The notes under the pieces are model-generated. The model had not been told where the DNA came from. It worked only from the letters and a program-made list of their open reading frames with translations, and did not search any database. This document shows positions 1 to 12,500 of a stretch of 64,000 nucleotides of DNA, one piece after another. Both the position numbers and the translations under genes were made by a program. The number at the start of each line of letters is the position of its first letter. The stretch's first letter is position 1. Source of the DNA: Pyropia haitanensis (taxonomy: Eukaryota; Rhodophyta; Bangiophyceae; Bangiales; Bangiaceae); NCBI GenBank assembly GCA_008729055.1, contig SDUX01000002.1:2259874-2323873 (forward strand), read 5' to 3'.

Positions 1-15
1 CGGCGGCCGCGGCAG

Positions 16-246
16 TCACAGCGGCGGTGCTGCGGCGCCGTGGCGGTCGTCCCAGTCGGCGGCGGCGGGGTGCGCGCCGACCAGCCCGCAGCCCGTCTCA
101 CCGTCCTCTTCCCGCGGCAGCGCGCCGACGGCGGTATCGGCAGCCGCGACGGCGGCATCGGTGGCGGCAGCCGCCGCGTCCACCGCGTATTTATCTCCGC
201 CCGTCGCCCCGTCACGGCATCCGGTGCGCTGAGCGAGAGCGCCCAT
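16..246 (-). CDS. possible small Ala/Asp-rich hypothetical protein
   Basis: I do not recognise this short reading frame. It starts at an ATG at 246 (MGALAQRTGCRDG...) and ends in TGA at 16-18, about 76 residues. Third codon positions are almost all G or C, and the peptide mixes acidic residues, Trp and Cys, unlike the Arg/Pro-rich shadows around it. An in-frame ATG at 312 would add a Pro/Ser-rich leader. It may be the start of a gene whose later part is off the left edge or in another frame. Confidence is low because GC-rich DNA easily gives such ORFs. Confidence 0.3.
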   Translation of the reverse strand: MGALAQRTGCRDGATGGDKYAVDAAAAATDAAVAAADTAVGALPREEDGETGCGLVGAHPAAADWDDRHGAAAPPL

Positions 247-839
247 GGTAGACGGCGCGGGGGGGGAGGGGGGGGGGGGTGGTGAGGAGGAGGACGGCGC
301 CCTCTTCGACACACGCCGCCGCGGAGGCGGAGGCGGTGGTCGACTCGTGTGGGTGGCAGGCCCGCGGGTTCCCCGCCGGCGGAGCAGTGGGGGGGGAGGG
401 GTTGGAGGGTGGGGACCTCCTCCCCGCCTCCTCCTTCCCCCTTCTGCCTCGCGCCTCCGCCCACGGGTGGGGGGCGTGACGAGCTGACGGGCGGGCGGGT
501 TGACGCCCCCGCGGCGGCGCGCACACGTATGTTTTTTCGCTCCGCACTTTTTTTCTTATTTTCACAGCTCCCGTCGCCCGCGTGCGGCCCGCGCCCGCTC
601 CCGGCCACCACGCTTTTTGACCCCCCCTTCCACGCCCCCTCTGTCGCTCGCGCCCTCGCCCTTGGTGCGCAGGCCGCGGCTCCTGCAAGGACGGCGCAAG
701 GGAACGGCCGCCTCCCCAGCTCGGCGGCTGGGAGCTGCAACCGCGTCCCGACCGCGAGGTTGCGTGCTCCTGACAGACTGTTTCGTGCAGGCTGCGGCCC
801 TCCCCCGGCACGGCGCGCACTGACCGCTCGGTATCCGGC

Positions 840-1173
840 GTCAAGTCGGATAACAGGAGGGACGCTCCTTTCTGGATCCGTTTCAGGCCTCCATGACTGA
901 AGCGAACGTTCGGTATCAAAAAACTTATCACAGACAAACAGATTCGACAGGAACAGGAAAGGATCATGACACGTGTAATGTCACCAGTGACGGTGTTGTC
1001 TGAATGCACAAAATGTCAGACAGTGTCTGGGACCACCTCACACTAGCGTTGGATTGGGCCCCTAGCTAGTATGCTTTTGAAATGGGCTCTACGCGCGCTG
1101 TTCGGGACCTTCGACGCCCCGCACCCTGGCACAAGGGACGCACATTGGGCGCTTGCTGTCCACCCAGAGGTTG
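840..1173. other. lower-GC non-coding stretch at the GST breakpoint
   Basis: This stretch is clearly less GC-rich than its surroundings and contains no plausible coding frame. It begins near the sequence cggataacaggagggac and ends where similarity to GST is lost. It may be a relic of an inserted element that truncated the GST gene, but I see no terminal repeats or target duplication. Confidence 0.35.
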
Positions 1174-1374
1174 TCAAACGTACCACAAGTGGGGGTGCGC
1201 TTCGTCTGGGAGCGGCATCGGGTGGAGCGTGTAAGGGATGCCCAGCTCCTCGAGCGCGATCGTCACCTTTTTGCCGTTGGGCGTGCCCCACGAGTAGAGG
1301 TCGATGCGGGGGTACCCCCCGCCGGGCGAAGACGCCGACGGCGCTGCGGCGGCGGCGGCGGCGTTGGCCGCCAT
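1174..1374 (-). pseudogene. truncated glutathione S-transferase N-terminal domain
   Basis: Starting at the ATG at 1374, an Ala-rich leader is followed by IDLYSWGTPNGKKVTIALEE and then LGIPYTLHPM. This is the start of the thioredoxin-like N-terminal domain of YghU/YfcG-type glutathione S-transferases, which would conjugate or reduce substrates with glutathione. After HPM the family similarity stops, and the frame runs through about 14 unrelated residues to a stop at 1174. The remaining roughly 200 residues, including the helical C-terminal domain, are not found in any frame down to position 1. The break coincides with a change to less GC-rich DNA (about 840-1200). The frame is open upstream to 1629, so a longer leader is possible. 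It is either a broken gene or an exon whose continuation lies outside the window; the sequence at the break does not show a convincing splice pattern. Confidence 0.65.
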
Positions 1375-1629
1375 CGTCACCCCCCGCCCGACGCGACGGC
1401 CACCGACGACGGACCGGGGAGCGGCGCCGCAGCGGGGGCGGCGGGCGGGCGCACCGCCGACGGCGGCGAGCCGCGCGGCCGACCGCGGCGGGGCGACTAC
1501 GCGGGCGGGCGCAACCGCCCAGCCGAGGCACAGGGGGCGGCAAGCAGCGGCGGGGGAGACCATCACCAACGCGCGGTCGTGGTAGACGTGGTAGACCAGG
1601 AGGGCCTCGCGAGGCGGGGCGGTGGACAA

Positions 1630-3357
1630 CTACGGCCACGGCTTGGGTGAAACAGAGGGGGGGTACACGCGGGGTGGAACAGTGGGAGCCCGACGCGGGG
1701 TGGAAGTGAGCGGACCTCGCAGACGCACCGCGCACGATCATCGGTTTGCGGCGCGGGGTGCGTGGGCGTGCGGGCGAGGCACGCTCCAATACACGTCTCA
1801 TCCCGCCTCCGTCGTGCAGGTTAGTGCACGGCTTCGGCGCGTAGCTTAAGCCATACGTCGGGATCAACCGGGACGGGAACCGAAACTTTACCTGGACGGC
1901 ACAACCGTAGCTATTTCGCGAACTCACTGAGTATACAACAAAATAAGAGACCTTTTTTCGGGGTAGAGTCAAAGTCATAATTTGAAAAATTCGCACCGTG
2001 CCTGAGGGTTGCCCAAGCCCAAGAGACTTGGCCGTGGGGTGTTCGCCTTTCTCCCGCGCGCCCACCCCGTGGTGACGGGCGCGGCGCCGCTGGCGGCGGG
2101 CCGGTCGGCCAGCGGGCCGCTCCGTCAAGCAGGGACAGGGACGTCCCCAGCGTCCACGTCCTCCCCCACCCAGGGAACGGTACAGGTGCCGCGCGTTCGC
2201 CCGCGTGGCGGCGGCGGTGGCGAGGCGCCCCGACGGCGGGGGCTGGGGACGGCGGCACCGCCCGCGGCGCGGGGATATCCGCCAAGGGGGAGGGTGCTTG
2301 CCGCGCCGCCGCTGGACAGTACGGCGGGACCGCCGCCGGTGGGCGCGCGGCGGGGCCCTTTTCTCCAAGGCGCGAGCACAAACAGACAACGCGGCGGCGG
2401 GGGCCACCCCGCTGCCGCACCCCGCCGGCCCGCCGGCCGTCGGGTTCCCAGTGGGGCCTCCCCCGCTCCAAAAAAAAAAAGACAATAAATAGTGACGCGA
2501 GCACCCAGGCACCCCCTCGCTGCACCGCCGTGCGGCGGCGGCGGCTGCAATGGCACGCGGCCGCCCTCACGCTCCCCTCACCCCTACCCGACACGGGTAC
2601 CGACGGCAGTGGCGACAGCAACGTCGCGCCACAGACGGCGGCCACGCACCCAGGCCGTACAACGCGCCTGGATGGGGGGAGGCAGGCCTACGGCGGCAGC
2701 GGCTACCGCCGCTGCCACTGCCACCACTACCGCCGCCGTGCGCCCGCCGCCGCCGCTGTGTGCCCAAAGGCGGTGGCCGCAGCGTGGCCGCGGCGGGGGG
2801 CGGGCGCGGCCGCGCGCCGCGCCCTCTACCCCGCGGGGCGCTCGGCCACACGCGCGCCAACTGCCGCCACGCGCGCCGCCACCGCCGCTATCTACCGCCG
2901 CCGCTGCCGCCGCCGCCGCCGCCACCATCACCGCCACAGTAGCCGGCGCGGTGTCGGCGGCCAGCCGGCCGACCACCCGCAATGCAGCGACACTGGGCGG
3001 CAGACTGGACACGTGGGCCACCCGCACGCGGGCGCCCCACCGCGCACGCCTCACCGAGCCGGGCAGGGGGGGGGGGAAGGAGGGGACACAGGCGGCGCAG
3101 CCGGCAGTACCGGCCAACGTGGCGGACGCCGGGCAGCCCCGTGCCGCGGCGACGACGACCCGCGGCGGCGCCCGCGGCGGGCGGCCGTCCCGGCCCGTGC
3201 CGCCGCCCCCCCCCCGACACGCCCGACGCCGCCGCCCCCCCCCCCCCCCCGGCCGCCCCAAACCCCCCAGCACTCTCAACGGACGCACCTCTGCCGAGCG
3301 GCGGTGCCCACGAGGGGTCAGGGGGCCCGCCGCCGCGGCAGCCGCTCCGCCACGCCG
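1630..3357. other. non-coding GC-rich region with an AT-rich patch
   Basis: No frame here has recognisable domains. An AT-richer patch at about 1880-2000 and an A-run followed by AATAAA (2484-2489) stand out. The AATAAA cannot be tied to a gene. From 2,500 on, the sequence is Pro/Arg/Ala low complexity in all frames, lying downstream of the F-box/LRR gene on the minus strand. Confidence 0.4.
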
Positions 3358-3949
3358 CTACGCGGCCGCCCATGTGGACAGCTCGACGGTCAGGTGCGGC
3401 GCGGCGTCCAGCTCCCCCGCCGCCGCCGCTTCCGCCACCGCCACCCGCAGCGGCCGGACGCGCGTCGCGGCGGCGCGGTCCACCCACCAGCGGCGGCCGC
3501 CGTCGTGTGGGTCCCCCCCCCCCCCCCACCCGCTGCCGCCGCCGCCGCCGCGCGGCTCCCCCCCGTCCGTCGCGGACAGGACGAGCGCAACGGCGGGCGC
3601 GGCGGCGGCGGCGGCGGCCGGCGCGGTGGCGGCGGCGGCGGCGGCGGCCACGAGCGCGGCGAGCGCGCCCGGAAAGTACCAAAAGTCGGACAGCGCCAGG
3701 CGGGTGAGGCCGCCGAGGGTGCCCATCCCGGCCACCGCCGCCGGCGTCAGCGGGTCCCGCCACGGCTGCCGGTGGGTGACGGCGAGCCGACGGAGGCGGG
3801 GCAGCCGCACCAGCGGGTGGGCGAGCGCGTAGGGGAAGGCGAGCACCGCCACGGACAGGTCCACCACGTGCGGGACGCCGGCGGGCAGGAGCGGCAGCAG
3901 CGGCTCAACGTTGCCGAGCGACAGACGCGGGGGGAGGCCGACGCGGCAG

Positions 3950-4004
<55 letters not shown>

Positions 4005-4009
4005 CGGCC

Positions 4010-4050
<41 letters not shown>

Positions 4051-4649
4051 ACCAGGCACCGCGCCACAGCCGCGGCCCGCGGCGGCGGCGCGCAGCACCC
4101 CGTCCACCGCCGCCGACGTGCGCGGCAGCCGCAGGTCGGCGAGCCCCCCGTGGCGCAGCGCCCACGCCACCAGGCCGTCATTGCTGGTGGCGCCCTCCCC
4201 CCCCGCCCCCCCCCCCGCGACGACCGCAAATACGCGCAGCCGCGGCAGCGGCGGCAGCCGGCCGTACCACCCCGCCGTCGCGGCGTAGTCATTGCCCGCG
4301 TCGTCGAGCGTCAGGGACGTCAGCGCCGGGCACGCTGCCGGCAGGCCCGCCAGCAGCGTCGGCCCCGCCCCCCCCGTCAGGCGGGTGTGCACCGACAGCG
4401 CGGTGAGGCGCGGGAGGGTGGTGCCGCCCAGCGGCGACGACCGGTGCAGCGGCCCGAGGTGCGGGGAGAGGGTGAGGTCCGCGAGGCCGCCGCCGACGGC
4501 GGCGAGGAGCGCCGCGAGCGCCTCCTCGGGGCCGGGCCACGCGCCGGCGAGGCGGCCGACAGAGAGGACGCGGAGCGGGGCGGCGGCCAGCGCGCGCAGG
4601 GCGGGGGGGGGAGCAGCGCCGGGCCCCAGCCAAAGAGCGCCAGCCGCCG

Positions 4650-4700
<51 letters not shown>

Positions 4701-5917
4701 GCCGCCGCCACCGCCACCGCCACCGCCACCGCCACTGCCGCCGCCGCCGGTGGCGGCCGCGACCAGGCGCGCGGCCGCGGCGGCGGTCATCGCCTCGGCG
4801 TCGGCCGCGGCGGCCGCGGCGGCCGCGTGCATGGCCGACACGGCCGCCGCCCTCCCCCCCCCCCCGACCACGCCGGCCGCGGCGGCGGCACCACCACCGC
4901 CGCCGGCAGCCGCAGCGCGCGCAGGTGTGGCAGCCGCGTCAGCAGCCGCGCGAGCCCGCCGACCGCGTCGGGCGGGCGCCGCCGCCCTCGCCCCCCCTCG
5001 TCGTGGGCGCCCCCCCCAACGACCAGCGCCACGTTCACGTCCAGCCCGCCGACGGCCGCGTAAAACGCGTCGCGCCAGCCACGGCAGACGGCCGCCGCGG
5101 CGGCCGCGGCGCGCCACGTTGCCGCCGAGACGACGACCGCGGCGGCGGCGGGCGCGACGCCCGCCCGGTGCAGGTCCGCCGCCCGCGCGTGGCGGTCGTA
5201 CACGCCGCCGTGGGCGCCGCCGCCGGGGCGGTCCGCGTCGGCTGTCGCCGCCGCGGCGGTGGCGGCGAGGAGGGCGGCCATGACGAGCGTGAGCGGGTCG
5301 TGGGGGAGGGCGGGCAGTGCGGGGGGGGGGGGGGGTGGGGGGGGGGACGCCGCCCGCAGAGCAAACGCCGCAGACGCGCCGGGCGGAAAGGCGCAGAGGG
5401 CAGCGGGGAGCGCACGGGGGAGGGGGAGGGCGGGCGGCGCCGTCGGCGACGGGGGCGACGCGACCGCCGACGGCGAGGGGGGATCATCACCGCCGCCACC
5501 GCCGCCGCCACCGCCGCCGCCACCGCCACCGCCACCGGCGGCCGCCGCCAGCGGGCGCGGCACGCCAGGCTTGTGCGGCGGTCGCGGGGGCCCGCCCGTG
5601 ACGACCGTCACGGCCACCGCGGGCGCGGGCCGCGCCGCCGCCAAGGGCGGGGGCGGCGCCACCGCGACGGGCGTGGCGGGCGGCGGCGCCACCGCCGCCG
5701 CCACGGGGGAAGACGGCGGTGACCGCATGGCCGCCGCTGTCGGACGGGAAGCACTGGCGCGGCGGGGAGGGCGCGTGCGGGTGGCACCGGGGTGGGGGGC
5801 GGGGCGGCGGTGGAGGGGGACGCCGGGGGCGGGCGGTGCGGACGGGGTCGGCGGCCGCGGTCGGGGGCAGGTCGAGGGGTCGTGGCCAGCGGGGAGGCAG
5901 TGCTCGATCGTGGCCAA
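3358..5917 (-). CDS. F-box / leucine-rich-type protein, frame broken twice
   Basis: Three minus-strand frames join end to end. The first (from ATG 5917; a later ATG at about 5728 is possible) has a Pro/Ala/Gly leader, then an F-box-like stretch at residues ~210-290: LPHDPLTLVMAALLA ... VCRGWRDAFYAAVG. It continues into Leu-rich units such as LTRLPHLRALRLPAA. The second frame (about 4855-4613) contains RRLALFGWGPALLP after a poly-Gly run. The third (to TAG at 3358) has more units: LADLTLSPHLGPL, LPRLTALSVHTRL, LTSLTLDDAGNDY. Both frame changes fall near G/C runs (about 4855-4866 and 4613-4621), suggesting homopolymer errors. F-box proteins recruit substrates to SCF ubiquitin ligases, with the Leu-rich part binding the substrate. 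The F-box call rests on a short diverged motif. Poly-Gly at 3953-4010 and 4645-4700 comes from (GCC)n tracts. Confidence 0.6.
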
Positions 5918-6400
5918 CCATCCTTGGGTTGGGGAACCAATAGAAAAAAAGTTGAATGCTGGAAATGCTTGGGCTTTTGCAAAGGCACGCTCGACTTTCT
6001 TAGGTGAAATGAAGAGTTCTATTTGGAAGGTCGCTGCGTGCCTTGAGATTCAAGACGAGTGTAGCCGGATAATGTTACTCGCAAGGACTACAACACCCAC
6101 CGCTCTGGGCGAAGAGACTCTCTACCCCATCGCAGATGGCGACCCGGTCAAGGCGTCAGCACTGTCCTGCCAGCAACGAAGGTACTATCCGCCGCGACCC
6201 AGGACACGTCTGGTACTGCTTCATCCCCCGCCATGCCACGAGCCTGGCCGCATGCCGAGAAGGCCACGGTCTCGTGGATGCCACCGACGACAACAAACTG
6301 GACCTCCACGTCAGCCACAACAGCTGCTTGGACGTGGACAGCGAAAAGCCCCCGTACGGTGGTGCATAGTACGCCAGCGCGTTGCGCGCACCGCCCACAG
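5918..6400. promoter_or_regulatory. upstream region of the F-box/LRR gene, lower GC
   Basis: This lower-GC stretch separates the F-box/LRR gene from the 53-bp array. It holds a CCAAT box at about 5938-5942, about 20 bp before the gene's most upstream ATG, and an A-run. It is the likely promoter of the minus-strand gene. No TATA box is obvious. Confidence 0.35.
6136..6369 (+). CDS. possible 77-residue hypothetical protein or exon remnant
   Basis: Not recognised. The frame from ATG 6136 to TAG 6369 gives a 77-residue peptide whose second half has a protein-like, Asp/His/Cys-containing composition (for example LVDATDDNKLDLHVSHNSC) and mostly G/C third positions, unlike the surrounding shadows. 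It sits at the left edge of the 53-bp array and may be a gene remnant. There is no supporting domain. Confidence 0.25.
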   Translation: MATRSRRQHCPASNEGTIRRDPGHVWYCFIPRHATSLAACREGHGLVDATDDNKLDLHVSHNSCLDVDSEKPPYGGA

Positions 6401-6410
6401 CTGACCCCCG

Positions 6411-6530
6411 ATGTGGCCGTCTGCGACGGTCCCCTCGCGGCTGGCTGTGCACCTGGCGCTCGCCGCCACCGCCGCCGCCGGCTGCGCGGATGCACAAGCG
6501 CCAAGCGCCACTCCCGCAGCAACATCAACG
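6411..6530 (+). CDS. signal-peptide-like ORF start running into the repeat array
   Basis: The frame from ATG 6411 begins with a textbook secretion signal: a short N-region, the hydrophobic stretch LAVHLALAATAAAGCA, then ADAQA before a Thr/Ser/Pro-rich continuation. After about 40 codons it enters the 53-bp tandem repeats, where the frame is kept open only by repeat composition until 6776. It could be the 5' end of a secreted protein interrupted by the array, or chance. The end given is where repeat-like sequence starts. Confidence 0.3.
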
Positions 6531-9500
6531 GTAACCAAACGCCAAGGCCGGCAACAAACGCAACTTCCCAAGCAACGCCAGCAGTCGCCCTCCGCTCACG
6601 CCGGCGGCCAAGAGTCATCCCCTCGCCACAGCCAGCAGCGGCCCGCCGACAACAGCCACGCCAACCACCACCTCCTCCCATCCAGTGCCACCAGCCGCCC
6701 GCCGCCGATACCGGCGGCGGACAACACTCCCATGCCAATCGGTGGCCGCTCGCTGACAACGCCAGCAGCTGTCTGACAAGCAGTCCGGAAGCACGCGTCA
6801 CCCTGCAGCAAACGCTAGCGGTCGCCCACTGCCAACGCCGGCGGCAAGCGCCACCCCCACGCCAGCGCCACGACATGCTCGTCTACAAAGCCGCAAGCGG
6901 GCACCAGCCACATGCTACATGGCGCCACAGCACCGATGAAAAGCGGTTACAGTCCACCAGCGCCGGCGGCCAGCGCCAGACCCACGCCACATCGCGCCAC
7001 TCCCATGACAAACAGCGGCCGGAAGCCATCAACATGCAGGCCAAGCCCCACCCCGCAGCCATAGACAGTGGCCGACCGCCACCATCGCCGACGGCAAGCG
7101 CCACCGTGGCACAAACGCGAGCAGCCGCCTGCTGCAAGCGCGATTGGCAAACATCACCGCCGCACCGACGCCAGCAGCGGCCCGCCACCGACACCGACGC
7201 CAAGCGCCACTCCCCCGCCAACGTCCGCAGCAGCCTGCCGCCAAGGGCTGGCAGCCAACGCCATCCCCCCGGCAACGTTAGCAGCCGTCGGCCGCGAACG
7301 CCGGCGGGTAGATATCCCCCCGCCGCCATCAGCAGCCGCCGGCCAAGAGCAGCGATGCCAAGCACGGCCGCCCGGTAAACGCCAGCAGCCACCCACCGCC
7401 ACCAACGACGCCCAGAGGAAACCCGTAGCGAATGCCAGTGACCGCTCGCCATCACAGCGGGAGACAAGCTGCACTCAAACGCCAGACAGCGGCCATCTGC
7501 TGAGAACACCAGCAGCTGCCTGCTGTCAACATCTGCTACGAGCGCCGCCCCCTCGCCAACGCCAGTAGTCTCCCGCTGCAACTGGCAACACCATGCGCAC
7601 CGCCGCACCCAACGCCTGCACGCAGCGGGCGTCAACACCAACGCCAAGCGCAACGCCCGCGCCAACGCCACCAGCCGCTCGCTAACAAAACCGGTTGCGA
7701 CCGACACCCTCCCACCAAAAAGAGGCCGACAGGTTGCAACACAAGCGGCCGCTCCACGGAAAAGCTGGAGGCGAGCGCCACACCCCCTCTAGCAGCCGCC
7801 TGCCGCCGATGGCGACGCCCAGTGCCACGTTCCCACGAACGACAGCAGCCCCCCGACGGGATAGCTCGCGGCGTGCGCCACCCCCACGCCAACGCCAGGA
7901 CATGCCCGCCGCCAACGCCGGCGGGCAGCTTCACTCCCAAGCCAACCAGCATCCGCCAGCTGACAGCGCCAGCAGCTGCCCGACGCAACTGGAGACGCCA
8001 AAACCCACCACACCGCAAGGGCCATGGCCGCCCGCCGCCGACGCCCGCGGCGAGCGCCACTCCCACCCCAACACCAGCAGCCGCCATCCGCTGACGCTCG
8101 CGGCAGGCATTACGCCGCCTCTGATACCAGCAGCCGCCCGACGGAAACGACAGCGGCGAGCCTCACCCCGACGCCAACGCCAGCAGCCACCTGCCGCCAA
8201 TACAGGCGACAAAAGCCATCCCCGGCCACCCCGGAAGCCGCCCGCCGCCCGCACCGATGCCAAGCAACACCTCCCCCGCCGAAGCCAGCAGCCGCTCGTC
8301 GCCGACGCGGGCGCCGGGCGTCACCAGCACGCCAACGCGAGCGACCGCCCGCCGTCAACAGCGACGCCAGGCGCCACCGCCCAGTCAACGCCAGCAGCTG
8401 CCCGCCGCCACCAACGACGCCAAGAGGAAACCCCTCGCCAGCGCCGACTGCCGCTCGTGGCCACCGCAGGCGGCGAACGTCAACTCAACGCCAAACAGCA
8501 CTCATCCGCTCCCAACGCCTCCACGCACCCGACACCAACACCCGTTGCCACCACAATCGACCCCCCAGCGGCAAGGCCGGACACGAGCGCAACCCCCCCG
8601 CCGATACCTGCAGCCGCTCACCGCGGATGCCGGTGGCAAGCGACACTCCCCTGGCAACACCAGCGGCCATCCGCCGTCACCACTGAAGCCCAGAGCACCC
8701 CCGCACCAACGCCAGCAGCCGCCCGCCGCCAAAGCCAGCGGCGGGAGCCGCCCCCGCGCCATTGCAGGCAGCCGCTCGTAGCAAACACCGACAAAATCTC
8801 GCCGCAATTTTCGGCGGCGAGCGCGACGACCAAGTCAACACTAGCGGCCGCCCGACGGCAAGGCCGGACACGAGCGCCAACCCCGCGCCATGCAACACCC
8901 GGCGGGCGCCCACACCGACGCCAAGCGCGACGCCTTTGCCAACGCCAGAAGCCGCTGGAGCCGGCGGCGAGAGCCACCCTCACGCCAACGCCAGCAGCCG
9001 CCCGCCATGAATACGGACGCCAAGCGCAACACCCCAGCCAACACCAACAGCCGCCTGTTGCCGATACCGGCGGAGAGCGCCAACCCGACGCCATGGAGGG
9101 CAGGTGCCCGCCGACAACGCGGGCGGCAACCGGCAGCGCCTCGCGAACGCGAGCAGCCGCATGCCGCCAACACCAGCGGCAAGCGCCACACCCCCGTCAG
9201 CGCCAGCAGTGGACCACAAGAAGTGGTGGTGGCGAGCGCCATCCCCACGCAAACCAGCGGGCGCCCACCGCCAGCGACAGCAGCCACCCACCGCCGAAGC
9301 CGTCGACAATCACCACGCCCACGTCAACGCGAGCACTTGCCCGACAACATCAGCTGCAGCCCGAAGCCAAAACCGGCGGTAAGCACCACCCCCCCGCCAA
9401 CGCCCCAGAGCGCTTGCCGTCAACAGCGACGTCAAGCGCCACCCCATGGACAACGCCAGCGGGCGGTTGCCGTGGACACCGACGCCAACCGCAACCGCAA

Positions 9501-12500
9501 TTCTTCAGCTCACGCCCCCAGCCGCCCTGCGCACATGTCAGCAGCGAGCGCCACCCAAGCGCCAGACAGCGGCCGCGCGCTCTCAGCACCAGAAGCCGCC
9601 CGACGGCAAACGCCATGGTAAGCGCCACCCCGCCGATGACGCCAGTGCCGCCCGCCACCAGTGCTGGCGGGGAGTGCCACCCCCACGCCAACGCCAGCAG
9701 CCGCCTGCTGCCATCGCCAGCAGCGGCTCGCAGCCAAAGCCGGCGGCAAACGGCATTCGTCCGTTCACGCCAGCAGCCGCCCGCTGCAAACGCCGCTAGC
9801 AAGCGTCGCCGCCGAGCCAACGCCAGCACCTGCCTGCCGTTACAGTTGACGGCAACCCCCACCGCCCCGTCAGCGCTCACAGCCGCTTGCTACCAACGCC
9901 ACGCACGCGACGAGCGTCCACCAGTCAATGCCGGCACCAACCGAGCGCACGCATCGAGGTCAAGCGCCGCCGCCTCGCCATCGCCAGCGGGTGTCTGCCG
10001 CCATCGACGCCAAGCGCAAGCCCCGAGTCGAAACCAGAAGCCACCCGCCGCCAAACCAGGCGGCAAGCGTCACCCCCACGCCAAGCAGCGGTCGCCCGCT
10101 CTCAGTACCAGCTGCCTTCCGACGGCAAAGCCGACGGCGAACACAAGCCGCCCGCCGACGCCAGCAACCGCCCGCCACCAACGTCGGCGGCAAGCGTCAC
10201 CCCTTCGCCAAGCAGCGGGCGCCCGCTGTCAACGCCGCCAGCCGCACGCGATCAAAGCTCACGGCGACTGTCACCCCCTGATGAACGCCAGCAGCAGCCC
10301 GACCGCAAAGCCGGACGTGAGCGCCACCCCCCCGACAACACCAGAGCTCACCCGCCGCCAACGCCAGCGACGAGCGCAACGGTCTCTCCAACGCCATCGG
10401 CGGCCAGTCGCCATCACAAAAGCCGAGCGTCACGCCCGTGCCAGCGCGAGCAGGCGCTCGCTGACAAAGCCTGCGCCACGATGCGTCCAGACGCCAAACA
10501 GCGACCGCACGCTCACAGCGCCAGCAGCTGCCTGCCACCAACGATGGCGGCAAGCGTCCCACCTACGCTAACGCTCGCAGCCGCCTGCCACCAAAGCCGA
10601 CGGCAAGCGCAAACGCCACAACAACCGGAGCACCTGCCCGCCGCCAAGAGCGAAACAAAAGTGCCACCACGAAGCCGATGCCAGCAGCCCCACGAGACCA
10701 GCGCCGGCAACGAGCGTCAACGCCGCCAGGCTACCAAAGCCCGCAGCGAGCGCCGCCCAGCCGCTAGACGGTGGCCGCCCGCTCGCAACGGCAGCAGCCG
10801 CCTACTGTCACCACCGGGGGCAAGCTCCACCCCAGCAACACCGCCAGCACCCGCCCGACGCCAACGCCAATCGCCTATGGCACACCTCCGCAGCCGCCAG
10901 AAGCCGCCTGCAACCAACAGCCACGCCAAACGCCACGTCCCACGCAGCGGCAGCAGCCACGACCGGCCAGCGGCGGCGGGGAGCGTCAGCCCGACGCCAA
11001 GCAGCAGCCGCTCGCTGACGACGCCTGCAGCCGCCCGACGGCCAAGCCAGCGGGCGAGCGCCATGCCCCCGCAGACCCCAGCAGCGGCTCGCGGCCAACA
11101 CCGGCAGTGAGCGTGACCCCCACGCCAAACAGCGGCCGGCCGTTGAAACCGCTAGCAGCCGCTCGACGGCAACGCCGGCAGCAAGCGTCACTCCCCTGGG
11201 TTCGCCAGTGGCCGCGCCCCGCCAGCCGGCGGCGAGAACATCCCGGCGGCGCGCGTCAGCACGTGCCCGCCAAAACAGAGTCGGCAGCGCGAGCCAGTCC
11301 CACGCAAGCCGCGCCGCCCACCGCGGTCAAGGGGCCACCCGCCACAAACGCCGATGGCGAGCGCCAGCCCCACGCCAGCTAGCGCCACACTCACGCCCCA
11401 CGGCGGACAGCAGTCGTCAGACTCGACTAGCAGCGTCACCCCGTCATCCGCGTCAGCGCCCAAACCGCCGCCAAAGCCAACGGCAAGCGCCATCCCGACG
11501 CCAACGCAAGCAGCCGCCTGCTGCCAACAGCAGCGACGAACACCAGCTCCCCGCCAACGCCAGCGGCCGCCCGCCGCCAGCACCGGCGCCGAGCGCCGCT
11601 CCCCCGCGCACGTCCGCAGCAGCCTCCCGCCAACACCCGCGGCGAGCGTCACCTGCACGCCAACGGCGGCAGCCACCCGCCGCCAACGCCGGCAGAAAGC
11701 GCCCCCACCCAGCAACGCGAGCCGCCGCGCGACGTCAAACTGGGAGGCTAGCGATGCCCACCCGTCCAACAGCAGCCGCCCGCGGATGACGCCACCAACC
11801 GCCAAACGGAAAAGCCGGCCGCAAGCGGCACCCACCCACCAACGCCAGCAGCCGCCCGTCACCAACGTCGGCGGTACCAGCCACCCCCCCGCCAACGCCA
11901 GCAGCCACCAACCGCCAATGCCCGCTGTGAGAACCACCCCCCGCCACCGCCAACAGCCGCCCGCCGACAAGACTGGCGCCAAGCGCCACCTCCCGGTTCC
12001 GAAGCGTTCACCCACCACCATCGGTGACGCCAAGCGTTGCTTGCCTGCCAACGCCCGCCGCCACTCGTCCCCAAAGCGGGCGGCGAGTTCCACCCCGCCG
12101 CCACGCAACAGCCAACCGCTGGGAACGCCAGCTGCTGCCCACCTTCAAGACGGTCTGCAGGCGCCACCCCCGCACCAACGCCCGCAGCCGCCCGACGCAA
12201 ACAGCAACTCCAAGCGCAACCCAAACAGCCAACGGCAGCAGCCGCTCGCCGCCGACGCTGGCGGCAAGTGCCCCCGCACCCAGGAAAGAAAGCGGTCGGA
12301 CGACGGCAAAGCCGGCGGCAAAGAACGGCCACCCGTCCAGCAGGGGCCGCCTGCTGACAGCGCGACCGGCCGCCCGCCGCCACTAGAGACGCCAAAAGCG
12401 TCACCCCTGCGAGCCCGCCGACAAGCTGACCCGCGGAAACTCTAGTGGCAAACACCGCCCCCAGCCATCACCAGCAGCCTCCTACCACCAAAGCTGACGG

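Noticed and set aside
2484..2489. AATAAA polyadenylation signal
   Set aside because: No plus-strand gene ends nearby, so the match is probably chance in an A-rich patch.
2530..5283. A 917-codon plus-strand ORF
   Set aside because: It is Arg/Pro/Ala filler and, past 3.36 kb, antisense to the F-box/LRR gene, which has real motifs.
7695..10571. A 958-codon plus-strand ORF and many overlapping ones
   Set aside because: They lie wholly in the 53-bp array, whose unit length is not a multiple of three; openness comes from repeat composition.
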